Shown piece by piece: positions 57,801 through 64,000 of a stretch of DNA of 64,000 nt. The stretch lies in the NCBI RefSeq assembly GCF_005233515.1, contig NZ_QFZZ01000002.1:558001-622000 (forward strand), in the 5' to 3' direction. How positions within the stretch are numbered: the first letter of the stretch is position 1; each line of letters opens with the position of its first letter. Source of the stretch: Pseudomonas sp. CFBP13508. GTDB taxonomy: Bacteria; Pseudomonadota; Gammaproteobacteria; Pseudomonadales; Pseudomonadaceae. Under the pieces are notes generated by a model that saw nothing but the letters and a program-made list of their open reading frames with translations, made no database searches and was not told the DNA's origin. Made by a program: the position numbers and the translations under genes.

Positions 57801-57956
57801 AACTTCAAGTTCACCTCGGCCCTGCCCACACAAGTGCTCAAGGGCATGGCGCCGATTCTCACGCCGTATCTGCAACCGGGCAGCGATTCGCAGTGCCGAC
57901 CGGTGCAAACCGCCAGCGTGGCCATGGCCGAGAACGCGATGCCCGAGCTCAAGTAA
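54804..57956 (+). CDS. class A penicillin-binding protein-like (transglycosylase/transpeptidase)
   Basis: A 1050-residue protein with a cytoplasmic N terminus, one membrane segment (about 42-60) and a large periplasmic part. The GT51 region has FIENRF (E190) and GGSTLATQLEK in place of the canonical EDRRF and GGSTITQQ, so the first motif's D is N. The transpeptidase motifs are S521-T-A-K524, S627-I-N and K948-T-G. A stretch of about 250 residues between SxN and KTG is an insertion not usual in PBP1a/1b. It may be a specialised cell-wall enzyme. It is flanked by the REPIN array and the NEL toxin gene, with no operon partner. Confidence 0.8.
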   Translation: MDQSTMGALWQTDSSKTVVQTESVNEAPVPEKPRRQRHGWKAFWLLFLIIAVVVGLAASKEMRTSRFQARELSQYAASLTYKLEPGPSEAIRYPGNGPFDLRLGYSSLDEFLPRLLKRNYVITEQTRFSPALLGYTDKGLFVPYSEKIQAGLSITDCRGAPLYRYNYPQQLYADFAAIPPVVVSSLLFIENRFLLDPKQPLANPAVDWPRFGMAAWSQVAKLLRLPGQSAGGSTLATQLEKYRHSPDGLTVSGAEKIRQMISASVRAYQDGPETLGSRQNIVRDYLNSVPLSAVPGHGEVHGMAEGLRVWYGSDFNKANEQLNSAKTDPQTMAAKGLALREMLSLMIAQRRPSHYLTKGREELANLTDSHLRLLKQNGVIDSALADAALASTVTYRDWQTQPTMQPIETNKGISVARSRLASMLNRPLYDLDRLDLSATSTLQGDLQTQATAYLKKLADPAYAAEIGLLGERLLTPTSTTQVRYSFTLFELTPDGSRVRVQTDSTDQPFDINEGSKLELGSTAKMRVLTTYLQIVAELHDKYGAMSGPELKKVEVPDQDRLSRWVIDYLIQNKDHDLSKLLGAALDRKYSASPGEAFFTGGGLHTFHNFRKEDNGRLPTLRDSLRESINLPFIRLMRDIVRYTTYSGPNAELLKDDRDPRRQEYLASFADREGTSFLLKFWKKYRNKDTQARLDTFLDSMRPTPIRMAAVHRYLLPEASQEDFNRFVRSHLKGTKLNEKLTDDRLIRLYDSYGPGSYDLPDQGFIAKVHPLDLWMMGYLLHHPEATFSEIVKASHFERQEVYSWLFKSRHKGARDSRIRTMLEIEAFLDIHQRWQKVGYPFDHLVPSLATAIGSSGDRPAALAELIGTILNDGVRMPTLRIDSLHFAAGTPYETRLINDPHVGKRVMPVEVARAMREALSQVVDAGTAKRLSGSFKLPDGTPLAMGGKTGTGDNRIAAIGSGGRIISSKSINRTATFVFYIGDHHFGTLTAFVPGRSAENFKFTSALPTQVLKGMAPILTPYLQPGSDSQCRPVQTASVAMAENAMPELK

Positions 57957-58148
57957 CCAATCATTTCAGGCGGCGTACGGCTCAGGATGCCGTTTTCCAT
58001 CAGCGCCGGGTGGTACTGATGTATTTTTTCCATTCGATTTTTGGTCGGATCCGACGTCAACTGCGGCGATAGCTCCCGATCTTTGAACTTTTGTTTTGCT
58101 CATGCGGCAGTAGGCTGAATACTCCCCAACAATCAAGGATGATTGGCC

Positions 58149-61100
58149 ATGCCTACTGCTTCCCTGCCCGCCGAACCAACGGACAAAGGGCAACACTACG
58201 AGTTCATCAAATCTGCCGTCAGCGAACCGTTCAAAAACGCCACCGTCAGTCGGGGCCAAGCCCTGGCGGCAACACCTCTTAACGTCGAGCCCTGGTACAC
58301 GAACGTGGGCGCAGGCTCGATGGAGAAGCTTGCTGCCGCCAACCTCAAGGCCTGGACATCACAGAACAGCGTCGATCATGCACTGGCGAAAACCGACCTC
58401 TACGCATTTGCCGAGCCGTTGTTGAAAGCGCTGATCAAACAACGCCACGGCATCGAGCCGGATGTGCGCAATACGTACCTTCTTCTGTATCAATCAAAAA
58501 AGCTGCCCTGGTACACGATCAATATTTCCGAAGGCACCACTGGTCGGACCGTGTCGTTGCTGGATGCTGCCCTGCACAATTTTGCCAGCCATGAACAAGT
58601 CGAACAGGGTTCGGCGTATATCAGCAAACCCGATGCCCGAGGACTTTTCGATGTGCTGCCCATCGCCAACAAGATGTCCATCGCCCGGTTCCAGACGTTA
58701 TGCCGCGATCTGGACCTCGGTGGACAGTACAAAACCCATCTCGAGCAATTGCTGTTGCCCACCGAGCCGCTCGCGCAAGGTGTTCTGCAAGCACGGGTGC
58801 TGGCCGCCCAAAAAGATGCCCTCGCCGCTGCCGCGCTGATGGCCATGCTCAGGCAGGACATTCAGTACGATGCTTACGAGATGATTCTGAAGCTGATCGA
58901 TGGCGATTCGCGGGCGTTGCTCGATGGTATCCCGATTCGCTGCTGCGACCTGTCCATGCTTGAAACGCCATTGACCGGCGTACTGTTGATGGTGCACGGC
59001 GCTCGTGCCTCCCAGGGTCAGCGAAGGCTTATCGTCTACGTTCCGCATGACCCTGATCATCCGCTCAAGGACTACGACTCGCTGGGTGCCTTCAGGGACG
59101 AGTTGACCCGCCAATTGCGTGAAGACCGCTACAGTCACGCAACCCGGCAGACCTACCGGCAATTCTTCAGCCAGTTCGTCGACCAACAGCAGCGCGGGCA
59201 TTTCTTTGCGTTGCTCGAGCAACGCCTGTTCACTATCAGCTATCACCCGCGAACGGCCCCGAACGATCAGCGCCCACCCTGGCGCAAAACGCCTGTTGCC
59301 AAGCCCAGGCTGCAATTCAATCATCTGCCGGTGCGAGGCAATTACTGGCGCCATGCGTACGAGCAAAAGCTCAACAAAATCCTCAATGACGCCAGGGAAG
59401 TTGCCGTGTCCACGGCGGTGGCCGACAGCAAGGCGCGCTGGGAATGGTGGGAAAATTTCAAGAAAATCGTCTCGGACATCTTCAATGTTGCGCTGTTGAT
59501 CGCCACCCCGTTCGTGCCCGGGCTTGGCGAGTTGATGATGGCCTACACCGCTTATCAATTGACCACCGAAGTCATCGAGGGCGTTGTCGATCTCGCCGAA
59601 GGCCTGTGGCAGGAAGCGGCGGACCATGTCATTGGCGTGGTCACCAGCGTCATCGAACTGGCTGCGTTCGGCGCCGCAGGGCAAATCGGCAGCGCCTTCA
59701 AAATCAAGCTGTCGCCGCTGGTCGAAGGCATGCGGCCGGTCGAGTTGCCGGATGGCAGACCGAGCCTGTGGCATCGCGATCTGAGCCCGTATGCGCGCAA
59801 CGACCTGGCCCTGGAGCCGCAATCCAGACCCGATCGACACGGCCTGCATCAGCACCCGAGCGGAAAGGTCCTGCCGCTGGAAGGCAAGCTGTATGTCGTT
59901 GACAAGGCGTCGACCGACCCGGCTGTCAACACGCATCGCATCCAGCACCCGCGCCGTGCCAATGCTTATCAGCCGCAGGTCGAACACAATGGTCATGGCG
60001 CGTGGGTGCACGAAGCGGAGAACCCACTGGACTGGCCGGACGCCAGACTGATGCCCCGCCTGGGTCACAGCGTCGACAATTTCACGCCGACGCAACTGGA
60101 ACAGATTCAGCGCACCAGCGGCACCTCCCACGGCGAACTGCGGCGCATGCATCTGGACAACAATCCGCCACCGCCATTGCTGGCCGATACGGTCAAACGC
60201 TTCAGCGCTCGAGAGCAGGTGCGAAACGCCACAGCGAGCATACGCAACGGTCAGGCAATTGACGCCGACTCGGTGTGGCTGGAGCCGATACTGACCAGCC
60301 TGCCGGGCTGGCCACCGGCGCGCGCACTGGAAGTATTCGCCAACCAGGAGCTGACCGGTTACTCGCGCAAATACGGCAACCCGCTTGCCCAGCAGAGCGA
60401 CACCCTGCGCATCAGCCTCGCCGACCTCAACGCCGGTGAGTTGCCGGAACGGGTCACGGCTTTTCTACGCGAGGAGGAACTGAACAGTCTGCTGGGGCCA
60501 ATGCTCACCCCGGAACAACGCGTGCCAGCGTTGCGCAATCAACTCGCGGACGCGGTCAAAAAACGCCGCAACGACGTAGCCCGGCATGTTTATCAGGCGG
60601 GCGAGCGCGGCACGAGCGATGAGCTGCGCACGGTCAAACAGGTGTTTCCCGAACTGCCGCTGCCGCTGGCAGAAAAAGTCGTGGCCCGTGCCCGTCCTGC
60701 CGAGCTGCAGACAATCCGTGAGGAGCACCGCTTGCCGCTGCGCTTGAAAACCGAGGCCCGTGAACTGGATTTCGAGGCCTCGACCAGCCGCGCTTATGAG
60801 GGCTTTTATGGCGACGGGCCGACGACGGCGCAAAGCGAACGCTTGGCACTCAACACCTTGAAAATCAATAGCGACAGTTTTGCCGATCTGCATATCGAGG
60901 TGCGTGACGGCAGCCCTGAAGGACCACTGCGCTGCAGTGCCGGACCGCAAGACGCGACAAACGTGCGGCGCCTGATCCGCGATGAGAAGGGCCGCTACGA
61001 AGTACTCGACGGTGACGGCCGCAGCGTCCACGCCAACGCTGATTTTTACGAATCGCTGCTGCAGGCGCTGCCGGACGAAGCCCTGGCGAGCATCGAACTT

Positions 61101-63266
61101 CGGCGCGGCCAGGGCGAGGGCTTCAAGCTATGGATCATGGACCGTTGCGCACTGCCGAGCCAACGGCGTATCGCGCTGGCCGAGCCGCCCATCCGCCCGG
61201 TAATACCCCATGAAACCGAACGATTGGTGCGTGGCTGGCCACGTTTCCTTGGTAGCCCGACACCGGAGCAACGAATCAGTGAACTCTACCCGTTGATGAA
61301 CGAGAGGGAGGTCACTGCGTTTGTCGAAACACTCACGCGCCGAGGCAAACACCTGGAAGCTATCGACCAACTCGAAAGCGAACGCAACCAATTACAGAGC
61401 GAGCTGCGTAACTGGCGTGACGGCTACAGCGAACGCGACGGCGAAACAGGGCACCCTCATCTGTCAATAGAATTCCAGCGCGAAGGTGGGCAGTTTATTC
61501 TGGATCGGTTGACCGAATGTTTTGATCGAAACAGCGAGATTTTCGGTGAGCGCAGCGTCCACCCCGACCAGGGCTACACCCTGGATCTGTCGTCCGACCT
61601 TCAAAATCACAAGCTGGAAAACTGGTGGAATGACCTGCGCAGACGTCCAAAAATGAAGCCCTATTTCGATCGCATTACCGCACTGAAAATCGATCGGGCA
61701 AGGCTGCCGCCAGACCCCAGCATCCTGCTTAGCACCTTCCCCAATTTGCGCCAGTTGAGTGCGCGCCAATGCGAGCTCAAGGAGCTGCCTTCGATTCTTG
61801 GGCTGATGCGACAAATGGAACAACTCGATCTGGCCGACAACGCTATCCGGCTGACCACCGAGTCGCGCCAGGACCTGGGCGCGCTGGACCGACTGCGCAC
61901 CCTCAATCTGAACGGCAACCGCCTGCAAATACCGCCTGACGTCAGCCGGATGGATCATTTGACGAACTTGCATCTGCGAGATACCCGTCTCAAGGCCTGG
62001 CCCGAAGGGTTGTTCGAAGTTGGCAGCACGCCGAAACAACGACCGCGCAGCTTCACGCTGGACATGCGCGGAACCAACGTCGACACGTTGCCGGAAGTCG
62101 CCGCCAAGTCCGATCAGGAGTTAATTCTGAGCCGGTCACGCCTGGACCCGTCATCGCTCACGCCCGACGACCGCATTCGCTACGGCAAATACCGTGAGTC
62201 CGCAGGTTTCAGTGCCGTACAGGATTACCTGCCGGCCGCCAGCGACGAGCTCCTCCATTGGAAGACATTTCCGCGAAATTCCATCGACTTCAGCCCGTCA
62301 GGTTCACTGAGCAGGTACCGCGAGGAGTCGTGGCACGATCTGATGGCCGAGCCCGATTCCGCTGGTTTTTTCAGCGTGATCCGCAAACAGCGCGAAAGCG
62401 CCGATTACCACACGGATGAAGGACGCCGGCGCCTGACCCAGCGCGTCTGGGAAATGGTCGACGCGGCCGCTGTCGACGCCAAATTGCGCGAGGCCCTGTT
62501 CAAGCAGATCGTCTCCCCCGAGGACCGCGGTGATCTGGGCGCGCAATTGTTCAACTCGCTGGGAATGAAAGTGCTGGTTTCAAAGGCCTACACGGAGTCG
62601 ACCTCACCGGCCATGCTGGAGGACAGGCTCGTACGCCTGGCCCGTGGTGCGGCTCGTCTGAACAAAGTGGCCGATGAAGCCGCTTTCGAATACAAGACCC
62701 AGGAGGCGTTGAACGCCAGCGACCCGAAGAATCTGGCGCCCGACGAAGTCGAGGTTCACATGGTGTACGAGACTGCTCTGGCGGGACGGCTGCAGTTGCC
62801 ATGGCAGTCGGACCAGATGCTGTACCGCCCGCGTTCCGGCGTTACCGTGGAAAAGGTCGACGCGAGTTACGCAAGAATCATCCAGGGTGAACAAGGCGAT
62901 GGCCTGGTCAACGCCATGCTCGATCTGAACTCGGACAACTTTTGGGCTGACCACCTGCGCAAGACGTACCCGGAACTCTACGAACTCAATGATCGGACTT
63001 TCGAGCCCATGGAAGGCCTGCTCGATGAGCTGCGCGAGGCCAAAGCCGAATGGGCTGACCCGAACGGGCAAGCCAATCCGCATACACTTGCCGCAAAGAT
63101 GCAGAAACTCGCCGATCAGCTGGACATTGCCGATGAACCCGGGCTGTTCGACGAAGTCCCGATGAGCCAGCAACGTTACCAGGAACTTTTGAACGGAATC
63201 GGCTACAAGCGCAACGAGCTGTCACGCCGCCTGACCCGCGAAGCGATGGCCAGAGCCGGCCTGTAA
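58149..63266 (+). CDS. giant toxin-like protein with LRRs and NEL-type ubiquitin-ligase domain lacking the catalytic Cys
   Basis: A 1705-residue protein without a signal peptide; the start at 58149 follows AAGGATG. The N-terminal region is of the dermonecrotic-toxin/DUF6543 kind. A hydrophobic hairpin (about 445-517: NVALLIATPFVPGLGELMMA...) and a beta-rich segment (about 565, SGKVLPLEGKLYVVDK) follow. Leucine-rich repeats cover about 1170-1317 (MEQLDLADNAI, LRTLNLNGNRL, LTNLHLRDTRL). The C-terminal part (about 1393-1690) matches the NEL fold of IpaH/SspH, including DEVEVHMVYETALAGRLQLP. The CxD catalytic motif is R1460-G-D1462, and no cysteine remains in the domain, so it should not be an active ligase. 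Confidence 0.82.
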   Translation: MPTASLPAEPTDKGQHYEFIKSAVSEPFKNATVSRGQALAATPLNVEPWYTNVGAGSMEKLAAANLKAWTSQNSVDHALAKTDLYAFAEPLLKALIKQRHGIEPDVRNTYLLLYQSKKLPWYTINISEGTTGRTVSLLDAALHNFASHEQVEQGSAYISKPDARGLFDVLPIANKMSIARFQTLCRDLDLGGQYKTHLEQLLLPTEPLAQGVLQARVLAAQKDALAAAALMAMLRQDIQYDAYEMILKLIDGDSRALLDGIPIRCCDLSMLETPLTGVLLMVHGARASQGQRRLIVYVPHDPDHPLKDYDSLGAFRDELTRQLREDRYSHATRQTYRQFFSQFVDQQQRGHFFALLEQRLFTISYHPRTAPNDQRPPWRKTPVAKPRLQFNHLPVRGNYWRHAYEQKLNKILNDAREVAVSTAVADSKARWEWWENFKKIVSDIFNVALLIATPFVPGLGELMMAYTAYQLTTEVIEGVVDLAEGLWQEAADHVIGVVTSVIELAAFGAAGQIGSAFKIKLSPLVEGMRPVELPDGRPSLWHRDLSPYARNDLALEPQSRPDRHGLHQHPSGKVLPLEGKLYVVDKASTDPAVNTHRIQHPRRANAYQPQVEHNGHGAWVHEAENPLDWPDARLMPRLGHSVDNFTPTQLEQIQRTSGTSHGELRRMHLDNNPPPPLLADTVKRFSAREQVRNATASIRNGQAIDADSVWLEPILTSLPGWPPARALEVFANQELTGYSRKYGNPLAQQSDTLRISLADLNAGELPERVTAFLREEELNSLLGPMLTPEQRVPALRNQLADAVKKRRNDVARHVYQAGERGTSDELRTVKQVFPELPLPLAEKVVARARPAELQTIREEHRLPLRLKTEARELDFEASTSRAYEGFYGDGPTTAQSERLALNTLKINSDSFADLHIEVRDGSPEGPLRCSAGPQDATNVRRLIRDEKGRYEVLDGDGRSVHANADFYESLLQALPDEALASIELRRGQGEGFKLWIMDRCALPSQRRIALAEPPIRPVIPHETERLVRGWPRFLGSPTPEQRISELYPLMNEREVTAFVETLTRRGKHLEAIDQLESERNQLQSELRNWRDGYSERDGETGHPHLSIEFQREGGQFILDRLTECFDRNSEIFGERSVHPDQGYTLDLSSDLQNHKLENWWNDLRRRPKMKPYFDRITALKIDRARLPPDPSILLSTFPNLRQLSARQCELKELPSILGLMRQMEQLDLADNAIRLTTESRQDLGALDRLRTLNLNGNRLQIPPDVSRMDHLTNLHLRDTRLKAWPEGLFEVGSTPKQRPRSFTLDMRGTNVDTLPEVAAKSDQELILSRSRLDPSSLTPDDRIRYGKYRESAGFSAVQDYLPAASDELLHWKTFPRNSIDFSPSGSLSRYREESWHDLMAEPDSAGFFSVIRKQRESADYHTDEGRRRLTQRVWEMVDAAAVDAKLREALFKQIVSPEDRGDLGAQLFNSLGMKVLVSKAYTESTSPAMLEDRLVRLARGAARLNKVADEAAFEYKTQEALNASDPKNLAPDEVEVHMVYETALAGRLQLPWQSDQMLYRPRSGVTVEKVDASYARIIQGEQGDGLVNAMLDLNSDNFWADHLRKTYPELYELNDRTFEPMEGLLDELREAKAEWADPNGQANPHTLAAKMQKLADQLDIADEPGLFDEVPMSQQRYQELLNGIGYKRNELSRRLTREAMARAGL

Positions 63267-63278
63267 AACCGCACATAT

Positions 63279-63308
63279 CCGACCGACCAGCCTTCGAAGG
63301 CTGGCCGG
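63279..63308. terminator. terminator-like hairpin between the NEL toxin and fimbrial genes
   Basis: GACCGACCAGCC and GGCTGGCCGGTC pair (11 of 12) around TTCGAA between convergent genes. There is no T run, so it may be a weak or Rho-assisted terminator. Confidence 0.5.
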
Positions 63309-63318
63309 TCTGATCCAT

Positions 63319-64000
63319 CTAGTCCACCTCTGAATCCCAGATCACCGTGATATTGCCTCTGAAGGGTCGGCCTTTGGCATTGATGATCAACCAGTTGGTG
63401 GACGTGGGCCCTACTTCGAAATGCAGCGTTCCCGGCTTGCGATCCAGATAAATGCCCGGTTGAAACGCGGCACTGGCCTGGCGTTTGAGCGGGTACCGAT
63501 TGACCGGTTGACCGGTACTATCGGTCAGGCCGCTGGGCAGACTGACACTGACGTCTACCGCGCCGGCGTAACCCGACTCGCGGTCGACGATGCCGCAGCC
63601 GGAGCCAAACCCAAGGTCGTGCTCACACTCGATACTCATGCTGAATCTGGACGACGCGGAAATCAGGAAGGTCTGATCGCGAAACAGCCGCACAGGCTTG
63701 CGACCGCTGTCCAGCCATGACTGCCATCCACCCTGGGGTTGCAGCACAACCTGATTGCCGCCAGGCGGAATGTCGACTTTGAGGGTGTGCTGTACGTCGA
63801 GTACGAAATCCAGCGTGACGCGATCATCGTCCGGCTGAAATTGCGATCCGAAGCTGAAATCGCCACTGGGCCCCATGCTGTAGGTCAATGAACCGGTATA
63901 CAGGCCCGAAGACATACCCAGGGGATTGGGCGTGCGCAATTCGTAAGCGAAGTCGAGGGTGTCGAAATACATCGACGGAATGGTGGCCGTGGTCGCCTTG
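63319..64000 (-). CDS. fimbrial adhesin/pilin-like protein (partial at the right edge)
   Basis: The C-terminal 227 residues of a gene whose frame stays open to the window edge; the ATG at 63972 is probably internal. The sequence is beta-rich (LDFVLDVQHTLKVDIPPGG, QPQGGWQSWLDSGRKPVRL, TFLISASSRFSMSIECEHD) and ends in NITVIWDSEVD, a terminal strand like those of chaperone-usher subunits. I think it is closest to CS1/Cbl-type (alternate chaperone-usher) tip proteins, from recall only. Two cysteines (IECEHD and GSGCG) could form a disulfide. Confidence 0.45.
   Translation of the reverse strand, partial: KATTATIPSMYFDTLDFAYELRTPNPLGMSSGLYTGSLTYSMGPSGDFSFGSQFQPDDDRVTLDFVLDVQHTLKVDIPPGGNQVVLQPQGGWQSWLDSGRKPVRLFRDQTFLISASSRFSMSIECEHDLGFGSGCGIVDRESGYAGAVDVSVSLPSGLTDSTGQPVNRYPLKRQASAAFQPGIYLDRKPGTLHFEVGPTSTNWLIINAKGRPFRGNITVIWDSEVD

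Overview
The window is a stretch of a Pseudomonas chromosome, almost certainly of the P. fluorescens group. The left 15 kb follows the gene order known from P. aeruginosa (argG, motY, pyrC, rnt, peroxiredoxin, bfd, bfrB, grxD, then argF), and it is followed by glpFKRD, aatJQMP-aauSR and glpM. Intergenic gaps carry the REP/REPIN repeats typical of fluorescent pseudomonads. Almost every base lies in or near a gene. I saw no tRNA, rRNA, CRISPR array, prophage or insertion sequence with inverted ends, apart from one single-copy REP-associated (RAYT) transposase.

Layout. 0-10.4 kb: housekeeping and iron/redox genes (argG, motY, pyrC-rnt, a 2-Cys peroxiredoxin, Fur-box-preceded bfd, bfrB, grxD, a molybdopterin oxidoreductase). 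10.7-14.3 kb: argF coupled to an orphan ABC ATPase, a PhzF-like protein and a YbaK deacylase. 14.4-19.7 kb: glycerol use (glpF, glpK, glpR, glpD) with a likely GlpR operator. 19.9-27.2 kb: acidic amino-acid uptake (aatJQMP) behind a clear sigma-54 promoter with upstream AauR-type inverted repeats, then the aauS-aauR two-component pair and glpM. 27.5-34.3 kb: an alpha/beta hydrolase divergent from a 1846-residue toxin-like protein. 34.4-47.5 kb: metR, a GNAT acetyltransferase, a LysE-like remnant, a NUDIX hydrolase, a signalling cluster (REC-HD-GYP-like protein divergent from a di-haem peroxidase and two histidine kinases), an amino-acid permease with nitrilase-type amidase and a LuxR regulator, and an FMN glutamate-synthase-like protein. 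47.5-64 kb: accessory region with a second toxin-like protein (CNF-like C terminus), a permease, a RAYT transposase beside a tandem array of four identical-length REPINs, a class A PBP-like protein, a third toxin-like protein (LRR plus NEL ubiquitin-ligase fold) and the end of a probable fimbrial gene.

The most interesting content is the set of three giant toxin-like proteins. All three carry a 55-75 residue hydrophobic hairpin in mid-protein followed by a beta-rich segment, and then differ at the C terminus. One ends in a domain with the SGC...H signature of CNF/BLF1 glutamine deamidases. One ends in a NEL domain in which the catalytic cysteine of the CxD motif is an arginine (R1460-G-D), with no other cysteine in the domain. 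The third has an unrecognised C terminus. No cognate secretion system or obvious immunity gene lies beside them.
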